Assembly (NCBI RefSeq): GCF_030247185.1
Contig: NC_080571.1
Span: 233,695,666 to 233,759,665, forward strand
Direction: 5' to 3'
Source: Malaya genurostris
Lineage: Eukaryota > Arthropoda > Insecta > Diptera > Culicidae
Length of the DNA: 64,000 nucleotides
The position numbers were made by a program, and so were the translations under genes. Every line of letters starts with the position of its first letter. Position 1 is the first letter of the stretch. The notes beneath the pieces are model-generated. The model saw only the letters and a program-made list of their open reading frames with translations, was not told the origin of the DNA and did no database searches. Shown piece after piece: positions 12,943 through 22,369 of the stretch.

Positions 12943-13594
12943 AATTTTCATGTAGAAGTCACTGATTCTATTCTTGAAATACACGCAGATATTTTATATG
13001 AATTATATTTTATGTGAAAAATGCTTTCTCGTATTTTTTGCGTTTAAAATTGTTTGTTTATTTACTCTGGGGATCCTTGGTAACTAGATCCTGGAAAACT
13101 TAAACAGTGTTGCTCGAAAAGGTTATTTTCATCATTATCAAGGGGTCGCTATATTTGCGGTAACTGGTGGTGAATCGTTAACGGACAATTTCCTTGTCAG
13201 TTTTTCCTCGGAGTGCCTGGTCGTGTCGTCGGTTCAAGTGCAAATTCGCTAAGATGCAAAATTTGATTATTTTTCACTTAGCTTCCATGTGTTTTTCCTT
13301 TTGATGTAATGTGTTTTGCTGTTGAATCGAACTACATGTGTTTCTAGTGGAAATGAGTACATCACAAATGCATGTGCAAAACACTTGACTCGGTCATCTG
13401 TGTTTCACTTGAAATCTATGTGAAAAACAATATGACATTCGTATGAAATTCATATAGAATCCTGAGGTAACGATATATTTTATATTTTTGATGTACATTC
13501 AAGTTAAATGTAGCATGATTTCCACTAAATATAAACAGTTCTTACAGTCGCTTTATGAGCTAAGTGTATATTTTCATGAAATTCTTGTGTTCTA
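12943..13594. other. Intergenic, no gene seen
   Basis: AT-rich noncoding DNA. Repeated words such as catgtgtttc and cacttg occur near 13250-13400. No element border was identified. Confidence 0.35.
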
Positions 13595-14240
13595 CAAGCA
13601 AAGATGTCCATCTCCTCTGTGTGACGAAGAGCAGTGTAAAATTTCTCCTCTCGCACTGACAACTTCAACGAGAGCTCTTCTCTATCACATATATACACCA
13701 CTGTTGTATAAAGTGTGCACGCATCATGAGTGCGTTTGTTTATTTCCTTTTACCTCCTCTACTGAATCGCACCAAAGCAGATACTTTCACAGAGGTGTAC
13801 ACGCCGGTGAGCCAGGTGTACATGCACGGTGGTTCATGGTTTGCATATAAGTAACGTGAGGCACGCAAAATCAGCCAAATAAAACAATTTATCGTTGAAT
13901 TTTTGTTTTTCCTTGCAATTTTTTCATGGCAAGCCAAAGCTACTCTTTATTAATCGAAGTTCACAGAAGTGTTCGCTCACCATCACGCACCAGTGATCAC
14001 TTGGGTGTATTTAGGCGAGAGCATGTGAGAGCGATTCGTGCGAAGAGAATGTGATTCTCTCGCACCAGCTCCTTTCAACACAAGCACGCACTCATAGTCT
14101 ATCTAATGGAGCACACCAAATGTATCCGCAATGTACAATTGAAACGTACGCCCTGGTGTATCACTCTAGCGAAATGCCATCTCTGTCTACAAGTTGTGAT
14201 AGTTCAAATGCTTTACACATGATACTAGCGTGCAAATTAT
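13595..14240 (+). repeat. Dispersed repeat shared with 50200-50800
   Basis: Several blocks recur in inverse orientation at 50200-50800: the tgtgacgaagagcagtg block, the aagtgtgcacgcatcatga-like block, and the gcgagagcatgtgagagcg block. The copies are diverged and the borders cannot be fixed. Noncoding. Confidence 0.5.
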
Positions 14241-14727
14241 TTTCAGTGTATGTAGAAGGAAATTGTTATGGGTTTCGTTTTCAGCGAGCAAAAAAAAAGG
14301 TCTCACAAGAAGTAAGAAAGAAAAAAATTGAACTTTTCTGTCTGAGCTATCTTTTAGTATTTGATTCCAGTGACGAGATAAAAGTCTATTAATCAACGGA
14401 CGAATCACAAATTAATTTGGAAATCTCTTGTGAAATCCATTTATATTATAATTTGAAACTAATTTGAACTGATATTCAGGGAAGTAATGGCATCATGAAA
14501 CTTTACTGTCAAACTGAGAGTTGTATGACCTGACTTGACGTTGCATATTGGGCGTTTAAATTCAAATTATAAAGTCAACATTTTCAAACTAGATAAATAT
14601 ATGGAATTACAATTCAATTGTTGTGGATAAAAAAATCTATGACATTTCGTTGTTGAATATTCTTGTGAGTGCGGCAATGACTGATTGAATCTACCATCCT
14701 ACAACCACAATCTATTGAAACAACATC
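14241..14727. other. Intergenic, partial repeat
   Basis: A block at about 14515-14650 (gacgttgcatattgggc and following) recurs near 6490-6595 and 17320-17430. It is another dispersed repeat with unclear borders. No gene seen. Confidence 0.4.
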
Positions 14728-14734
14728 TTTTAGC

Positions 14735-15454
14735 CACAGACTAACAGACATGACAGTATGAGTAAATTCTTATATAAAATAATTTTTCGTGATGCACTAG
14801 CTCCACCTATATTGTACTGCGCGAACTATTTACTATCTGTACACCCCTTGTGTTATGTAAAAGTTTTTTTACCAGTTGGTTTCCCCTCGTTTGTCAACAC
14901 CGATCAGCTGCTTGCAGGGATGCCTGATTTCATCAAAATATTTGAAAATGAATCGTCACAATAAATTATTGGATTACGTTGATAATATATTTAACTTTTT
15001 CGCGATGTTTGAAGGTAACCATTTATTTGACTCAACGTTGTGCATCTAGACTATTTTTTATTGTTTTTGTAGTTTTCACCCGAAATTAAGTGGCGGCAGA
15101 CCAGAAGCAAGTAAATATTGTAACAAAACGGGTTCGATTTTGTATTGCGTTGGAAGATGAGAAGTAGGCACAATTATGTATATAGTTTTGGCAATATGTT
15201 TTAAATCTGTATCCTGCATGAAATTCGCGTGGACGTATACAAATCAATACATTACAGGTAATTCTGTATGAATGGCAACTCTGTTGGTAAATGAAAAAAA
15301 TAAACACAGTCTAGATGACAGACAGGATGTTTTTGATAGGGTAACGTGGTGCCATCATGACACATGTGAGTACTGTCCCAAATAAAGGAATATTCGAAAT
15401 GACCGTTAAAATAATTGAAGAATCTAATTTGAGTGTCCTGTCTGTTAGTCTGTG
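14735..15454 (+). mobile_element. 720 bp TIR element with 7 bp target duplication, copy 1
   Basis: Starts CACAGACTAACAGACATGAC and ends in the inverse GTCTGTTAGTCTGTG. Flanked by perfect 7 bp repeats TTTTAGC (14728-14734 and 15455-15461). A 719 bp copy lies at 47243-47961 with a different 7 bp duplication. No transposase; the open frames inside are short and unrecognised. Confidence 0.85.
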
Positions 15455-15486
15455 TTTTAGCATCATTTTGTTGTAAGAATTTCATT

Positions 15487-15565
15487 TTATTGTGAATACA
15501 GATTAATACAGATTTTTTATACAAAGCAATACAGATTTTCTATGAAAATATCTGGCATCTCAGAA
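15487..15565 (-). mobile_element. CTGTATA-type hAT end fragment
   Basis: Repeated ATACAGATT words and a terminus ..tatctggcatctcag match, in part, the left end of the element at 17092. The other end was not found. Confidence 0.4.
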
Positions 15566-15634
15566 GCAGAGTGACGAAAACTGTTCATTTGGAATGACAG
15601 ATTCCAGTTCCAAACGAGCAAACGACCTGTCAAT

Positions 15635-15903
15635 CAGCGTTGCCGGGTATGCCGATTTCTCGATATTTATACAGACTGACCAAAATACCGATAATTCACG
15701 GATCGTACAGATAAATACAGGTTTTCGTTTTTAGCTTGGATAGGCATGAGAAAAGGTTGCTGTGGGAACTTTTGTTTTGCTCGCAAAAATGGGCTTTGGT
15801 GACATTTTCCTGGTACTTATGTTACGGGATCCTTATACCAATATGGTACAGATAGATTTTTGCGCCGAAAACAGATTTTTGGAAAAATGACCTGGCAACG
15901 CTG
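15635..15903 (+). mobile_element. hAT-type MITE, 269 bp
   Basis: Starts CAGCGTTGCCGGG and ends CCTGGCAACGCTG. Flanked by perfect 8 bp repeats CTGTCAAT (15627-15634 and 15904-15911). CAG..CTG ends and an 8 bp duplication are typical of the hAT superfamily. Noncoding. Confidence 0.85.
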
Positions 15904-15953
15904 CTGTCAATTACAGTGTAAAGCTAACAACACTGCAAATATTCCGGATTAAA

Positions 15954-16605
15954 CCCACATTATCGAAATGACGGAATGAGCAATGAATTCTTACTCGACT
16001 GCATGATTTTTTAGTGCTCGATCGGTTCAGTGCTAGAATTTTCGCCTGAGTTGGCTGCTCGATCAACCTGATTGACAGTGACATTATAAATGTCATTGAA
16101 TATTCGCTCATTTTATGAATGTGTTTGTGTGAATTTTAAGCGACTTAAGCCATTTCACTACACTCCAGCTAGAGGAATGGATGATGCTGATTAAGGTAGG
16201 CCGTTTTGTTGATTTCCAGCGAATTTCAATAGTTTATGTTGGGATTCTAAGAAGAACTGGTTATTTACTAGTTCTGTATATCCGAAAACCATGAAGATTT
16301 AAATTTGTATAGTCAGTTATATAATGTTTTCGTTTAAAAATAAACTGAAAATCAGCACGAAAGCGTGCAAAATCAGGAAAGAAGAAGAAGAAGACGAATT
16401 GACAATTCAGTCCGCATCTTCTCACTCAATTCCGAATGATTTCCGAATCAACCGGTTGTAGGCGAACCGGTTCATTCGGAATCGGTTGTTGCACTGGAGT
16501 TGGAATTGATTCGGAATCCATTATGATTTCCACATGAAATTCCGAATGAAAATTTCTCGCCGATTCGGAATTGATTCGGAATCCATTCGGATCTGATAAT
16601 GTGGG
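15954..16605 (-). mobile_element. About 650 bp TIR element, CCCACATTATC family, copy 2
   Basis: Inverse of 9080-9725. Begins CCCACATTATCGAAATG and ends ATCTGATAATGTGGG. The same GATTCGGAAT-rich segment lies near the right end. Noncoding. Confidence 0.65.
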
Positions 16606-16957
16606 AATGTTTGAATTGTTGCCAACATTACGGATGAGAAGTTGTCACTCTGCTCTTGCTCTTTGTATTTTCACAACAATTGAAGAAGCGAGTGAACGTA
16701 GAGATTCAAAAGAATTTAAAATTCTCTGTTAATTTTTCAAAAGGGCGTATAAACAAGTAAAAGTTTCTCTTTGTTTACTTTCTCTTCTATTAATTACCAA
16801 GCGGTTTCCATGTTTATCACTCAACTCTTTGCATGAAATGATACCCGAAACTTTCGACTTTCAAACAGAATAGTGATATCAAAGAAAATCTTTTTAATCA
16901 CATCACAATAATCGAAAGAGATTAGTGATTAAAGAGAAACTGGCGTATAAGCAGCCC

Positions 16958-17915
16958 CAAGGGGCAAATCACTCTAAACTTTGTCTGAACTCAAACAAGC
17001 AGGGATCTCACTGGATTAGAATGGGATTAGAGAAGTTTAGCCGAGATCTGGAAAAGCATTATTTTGACATGAGAAGCTGTAAACGTGGGAGCAGAGATGC
17101 CAGATATTTTCATGGAAAATCTGTATTGCTTTGTATAAAAAATCTGTATTTATCTGTATTCACCAATGAAAGGAAATTTCGGAAATAAAATGATGTTTAA
17201 AGATGTTATTCCATTAGATTATTGTTATAGAATGGCAGATGCAAGGAGCATTCCTTTATATCGTAAGTCCTTGCCGCACTGACAAGAACATTCAACGACG
17301 AAATTTAATTGTTTTTGTTATCAACCACAATTGAATTGTAAATCCATATACTTTTTTTCGTTTGAAAATGATGACTTGGAATTCAAACATGGAATTCAAA
17401 CGCCCAATATGCAACGTCAAGTCAGGTCATACAACTTTTCAGTCTGACAACAAAGTCTCATGACGCCATGACTTCCTTGAACATCAGTTCAAATTGGTTG
17501 CAAATTAAGATATAAATGTATTTCAGCGTTCATCATTAAACAGCTGCACGAAAAAAATTTCATTTTAATATGGGCAATCAAACACGCTCAGACAGAAAAG
17601 TTTCATTATTTCTTTCATACTTTTTGTGGTATCTGTATAAATCTGTATTTAATTTGAGAAATCTGTATTAAATCTGTATGCGCATGTAAAAATCTGTATA
17701 ATACAGATAAATCTGTATAAATGGCATCTCTGCGTGGGAGCTCGAATGACAGATACATTTCAAACAAGATTAGGTAAAACTAGGTTGGATTAGTTTTAAA
17801 TTACCCAAACTTATCTAGACTAGTTGGGATTAAATGAGATTAGAGAAAATTATTTTGGAATGACATGAGTTTATTAGTATGAGATTGTCTAGAGTTTAGA
17901 GTGATTTGCCCCTTG
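16958..17915 (+). mobile_element. hAT-type MITE, CAAGGGGCAAATC ends, carrying a nested MITE
   Basis: Starts CAAGGGGCAAATCACTCTAA and ends in the exact inverse. Flanked by perfect 8 bp repeats AGCAGCCC (16950-16957 and 17916-17923). It is interrupted by 17092-17732. Confidence 0.85.
17092..17732 (+). mobile_element. hAT-type MITE, 641 bp, CTGTATA-rich
   Basis: Starts CAGAGATGCCAGATATTTTC and ends TAAATGGCATCTCTG. Flanked by perfect 8 bp repeats CGTGGGAG (17084-17091 and 17733-17740). Both subterminal regions carry many AATCTGTAT words. Noncoding. It is the complete reference for the fragment at 7185-7733. Confidence 0.85.
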
Positions 17916-18013
17916 AGCAGCCCTAATGAAAAATCAACCGAGAATTAAGTAAAAAGGTGTTAAATAATAGATAGTTTTTTATTTTCCGTGTACTTTGCTT
18001 CCGGACTCACACT

Positions 18014-18311
18014 CAGCTCTGCCAACTATACCGATTTCTCGGTAATTATACCGATTTTTGGACTTGATACAGGAATACAGATATGCTCTCTCAAAATACC
18101 GATTTTTCAATTTTCGTACAGATAAATACCGATTTTCAGTTTTTGTGTTGGATTCCATAGGGGTAAACCAGGTCGAGCGACCTTTTTTTCTTTTTGGTCG
18201 CAAAATCAGTTTCCGCAGTAAATCGATGTTTGATTTTTCTAGAAAGATATTGTACAGATCAATTTTATTGCCAAATACAGATTTTTGGAAAAAAAACAGT
18301 TGACAGCACTG
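18014..18311 (+). mobile_element. hAT-type MITE, 298 bp
   Basis: Starts CAGCTCTGCCAACTATACC and ends AGTTGACAGCACTG. Flanked by perfect 8 bp repeats CTCACACT (18006-18013 and 18312-18319). A related terminus (CAGCGCTGCCAACTATACC) begins at about 18329 right next to it, probably a second, truncated copy. Confidence 0.85.
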
Positions 18312-18319
18312 CTCACACT

Positions 18320-19263
18320 TTTGCAACCAGCGCTGCCAACTATACCGATTTATATGTATTTATACTGATTTTTGTTACCCGATGCAGGAATACAGATATG
18401 CTCTCTTAAAATACCGATAATTCAATTTTCAGACAGATCAATGCCGATTTTCAGTTTTGTTTCAGGTTAAAGGGATTTTTCAGGGTAAACCAGGTTGAGC
18501 GACCTTTTTTTGTTTTGCTCGCAAAATAATTAGTATCTTCACTAAATTGATTCTTGATTTTTCGAGATAGATATTATACAGATCAGCTGTTTTTCAAAGA
18601 TGGGCGAATCTTATAAAAGTAAACAAATCGAGTTTCTCTCACCTACCAATAAAAGCTTCAAAATCCTATAATTTTGTCTAAAAATTCGGATTCTACAAAA
18701 ATCTCAACCTTTGTAATACAAAGAACTATAAAGGGCGAAACTGCCATTCCATTTGTTTACGTAAGTTTCGCCCTCCGTGTTCCATGACAACAAACGGGGC
18801 GATATTTCAATTGCTAGTAAGGAAGAACGAAACTTTTTTTTTCTTTATTTCAGATGGTTTCCGAGCCTTTTACCACTGGAAATAGTAAATGAGACGATTA
18901 AATTACTCGCAGATTTGTCTTAGTCGCGAAAACCAGCCAATTTCATGAAAAATGCGCAAGGGCGTATCTTTATCATTCACAGGGGAAGCATAAAAGTAAA
19001 CAAATAAAAAAAGGGCCAAAATTTTTTTATGTTGATCTATTCAGTGGATATAGATAGAAAGTGGTAAAATTTGCATCCCTTTTGAAGATAAACTAACAAT
19101 TTATCGACTAATCATAAATTGATCTGAGAATATACGATAATTTCTAAATACGATTTGAAACCAAAATCGAAACATTCATCGATGTTTTTCTCCATTTACT
19201 GTCAATGTTAATTTCGCCGTTCTTTGAAAAACAGCTGAGATAGATTTTTCCTCAGAATACACA
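18320..19263. other. Truncated hAT copy and noncoding DNA
   Basis: 18329 to about 18600 repeats the interior of the neighbouring hAT MITE (ataccgatttt words, acagatcag) without a visible right end. The remainder shows no gene. Confidence 0.4.
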
Positions 19264-21115
19264 CTGAGAAAAGAACCATAGTAACCGCAACCTGTTTTTC
19301 ATTGTCATTTCAACTATACGCTAAAATAGTAGCAAAGAGCATGATATATGACTATTCACCATCTGTATTGTATAAATTACTAGACAACAAAGACTACGAC
19401 TTGGCTAAACTATTTGTATTTATGACATTTCTGGCATGGTCATACTGACAATGGTAGTCATCTCAAATATAAAAACAAATAGTTAAACTCACAATTTCTA
19501 GTAAGGTGAAATTGCTCTTGAGCCTTGATATATGAGAAGCGAAATAGTTATTGCTACCATGTGAATATGTTCACAGTATAATAATGTTACCATAAATAGA
19601 TACATGGTTTGATAGACGATTATGAAGTTTGAAAACACTATTCATGTAGTCCATATCAACAGAATTTATGTAGTAATCACATTATCGTGATTTTTTTGTT
19701 TTTTAACCGACTATGTATTTCATTTGTGCTGACTATACAAATTGTCAATAAACGAATGTTCTATGTTATTGTCATATAAAGTTGCAATACAGCAGACAAT
19801 TTCGTAACACATCAGTGAATGATTTGAAAAAAATGTATATTGTGACTTATATTGTGCAATTTGGAAGGTCTTGCAGGTGAGTAAATTTTGTATCCTTACT
19901 AGTTTCCGTCGTTGAAATTAAATTTTTCAACAATTTTGCCGGTAATGGCTGTTTTCTAGTGAAATCGACGTCCTGTATAATTTTTATTATTCGTTATCGG
20001 TCGCTGTAGAAACAACATCAAGCGATTGATTAAAAACGACGAACATCATCCGATTCCCGGATTCAAATCGCTCGAATCCGACGGAAAAAATAACAATATA
20101 TGGCAGGTGGGTATTGAGGTTTGTTTCTGGACTTGGCTATTAATTTCTTCCATTTCTTCTTCAGGAAAAACTTCACTGAACAGAGCCTGGGATCAACAGT
20201 TGCAACCAAGCAATGCTGCTCCGTGTCTACGTTGATAATCAATATTTCACCAGGCACATCATCATAATAAAATTGTAATAATTGCAAAAATAAAATAGAA
20301 TTCAATGAAACTATTTTGTTGTTCTTGTTCTAGAATTCGAATTCATAAAACTTTTTAACATAAGCTCATGTTTTGCTGATCTTCAGCATTGTTGAATCAA
20401 CCACTGCCTTCAGTTTCGAAATAACTAGAAGTGAAATGTCAAAAATACCATGGCTCTGGTTATAGCGAAAACCACAATGTAAATAAAGATTCGGTCATGG
20501 TTAGCCTAACCATCTCAATCGTATTAGTTATTCATACAATATACTGTTCAATATTACTATTCTAGAGCCGATACCATTTATAGTAAACATGAACTTGTCT
20601 ATTGTTGAAATCATCTGATTTAATAGTCGGCTGAAAACCACTATACTCGCATGGTCAGGTTGGCCCTCTATATACCCGAATAAAAAATATTGTAGAAAAA
20701 CAATACGATTTGCTGTTACAAAACCTCTCACAATTTTGCTTTGATCATTGAAAAATATTTTAATGTATTGTTGTACACTATTCAATTAATTGTGAACATG
20801 CTTTTTACAATAAAATGTATAGGTTGTTAAGTATCGTAACAATTCAAATCATAAAATTTTCTCATACATGTTTTCTTGGTAAACAATCAAATGTACAGTT
20901 TGCATATTGTCTGAAACATAACGTGTACAATAAATTCAATTGTAGAATCGTAGAAGCAATATATTGAATCGTTGGAAATTTAAAAAAATCTTGTCAAGAT
21001 ACAATAACATGTATTGTAACCCATATATCTAAATGTGAATCAATTGTTTATGCAGTAAAATCAATGGTTTATTTTTTTACGGGTAGTAACTGTTACCATA
21101 ATATTTTTCTGAGTG
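19264..21115 (+). mobile_element. 1.85 kb non-autonomous TIR element
   Basis: Terminal regions are inverted: CACTGAGAAAAGAACCATAG at the left, and CACTCAGAAAAATATTATGG read inward from the right. CA flanks both ends (possible 2 bp duplication). It has no transposase. It contains a small piece with convincing splice sites (20010-20106, then 20165 onward), which may be captured host sequence. Confidence 0.5.
20010..20240 (+). pseudogene. Spliced-gene fragment inside a TIR element
   Basis: An acceptor (cgctgtag) at 20009 precedes an open stretch of 32 residues (starting NNIKRLIKNDEHHPIPGF). It ends at a CAG/GTGGGT donor at 20106. A 58 bp intron ends with cttcttcag at 20164, and the following sequence hits a stop after four codons. 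The product is not recognised. Its look is that of a captured, decayed gene piece. Confidence 0.3.
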
Positions 21116-21274
21116 CAGATTTAAAAAAAAGATGGCAGCTCTGCCTGCAACCCTGTCCGAAGAGGTTTGAATTTTTTACATGGCATCTCTGTTCAGAGCA
21201 GAGTTGCCAGATTATTTTTCAAAAATCTGTCAAAACTCAAAAATTTATCTGGATTTGTCAGGGTGTACTATGTA

Positions 21275-21590
21275 CACGGAAAATAAAAACTACCTATTAT
21301 TTGACTTCTTTTTACTTAATTTTGAGTACTTTCTTTCATTCGCTCCTTTAATTGTTGTCAAAATACAAAGAGCAAAACCACCCAACAACGAGAGTTTCGT
21401 TCAATAAGCTAAAATTAAGTAAACCTCAACCTGACTCAACTATAGAGTAAATATAACTCATCTTTGAGTATTTTTTTGCACGTGTCTTACGAAAACTACC
21501 TATAGCCACTTTACCTAAAATTAGGTTATTGAACGAAACCCCCAAATTGGGTGGAATGTACTTAAAATTAGGTTGATTTGCGGTTCCGTG
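21275..21590 (+). mobile_element. TA-target TIR element, 316 bp, nested
   Basis: Starts CACGGAAAATAAAAACTACC and ends TTGCGGTTCCGTG. TA flanks both sides (21273-21274 and 21591-21592). The surrounding hAT sequence continues across the insertion when compared with the related uninterrupted element at 26462-26769. Confidence 0.7.
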
Positions 21591-21749
21591 TACAACGAAA
21601 TTTTTGCCGGACTTCATTTTTAGTAAGCAAAAAAAAGGCCTCCCCACCTATCGTATAGAGGCCAAAACCGTAAAGATCTAGCAAGATCTGACAAAATCTA
21701 AGAAAGTTTGAAAAATCTGGGAAAATTTGGAAAATCTGGCAAAAGATCA

Positions 21750-22215
21750 GGTTAGTTCCCGGTGGATGTTGTCGACCCGCATCGGCCCGATCATCGGGCC
21801 AATTATCGGACCGATTGAGCACGATATAGGGCCGATTGTAGCGCTTCGATCGGCCCGTCATCGGACAATTCTGCACCATTTGCATCAACCGCGTCTACCT
21901 AAGAAAGCTTTATGTTTACATTATGTATCGCTAGAGAAACAGAGCGAAGGAATATCAAACAATATGTATATGTTAAAAAATCTTTTGATTCGATCATAGA
22001 GGCTTTAACCTTAAGGTCATTCGCCTCTTAGGGCCAGAAAGACTCTGGCCCTATGTTCGGGGTTGGAAATCCAACCCCGATATATCCCATCCCCTGAGTA
22101 TGAGACATCCGCTCTCTGCTTTGGTATATCTTCACTCTTTTGTTCTACCAATACACTATGTAAGCTCGAAACGCAATCAAAAGCTTTCGTGCACGATGCG
22201 TCCGATGTTCGGATT
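21750..22215. repeat. Inserted segment with GGCCGAT repeats
   Basis: Compared with the short hAT copy, this segment is extra. 21778-21865 has repeated, partly palindromic words of the ATCGGCCCGATCAT and GGACCGAT type. 21997-22090 (tatagaggctt.. through ccaaccccgata) resembles 36489-36560. Its origin is unclear. Confidence 0.4.
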
Positions 22216-22369
22216 TACTGGGTTTGAGTGTCTGGCGAAGCAAGATATATCTGGCATTTGCCAGACAAATCTGGCAACCTGGCAACGCTGGTTCAGAGTG
22301 ATAAAAAAGTGCCGTTAAAAATTCCGAGTTCCGCTTGTTTTAAGTTTTATTTGAAATATTTGCGTTGAA

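Larger units (their letters stand above)
16721..17946 (+). mobile_element. MITE with TTCTCGGTTGATTTTT ends, interrupted by two nested MITEs
   Basis: The left end ATTCTCTGTTAATTTTTC and right end AAAAATCAACCGAGAATT are inverted. The inner part (agggcrtataaacaagt..) matches 48077-48331. Its right arm is split at 16958-17915 by a hAT MITE that itself holds another. Confidence 0.6.
21199..22290 (-). mobile_element. Composite hAT-type element just upstream of the kleisin-like gene
   Basis: Starts CAGAGTTGCCAGATTATTTT and ends CCTGGCAACGCTG. Flanked by perfect 8 bp repeats GTTCAGAG (21191-21198 and 22291-22298). It is the inverse of the short element 26462-26769, with two extra segments: a TA-target insertion at 21275-21590, and about 470 bp at 21750-22215 of other sequence. 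No transposase. Confidence 0.85.

Noticed and set aside
19264..21115. An autonomous transposon
   Set aside because: No transposase-like frame of useful length was found between the inverted ends.
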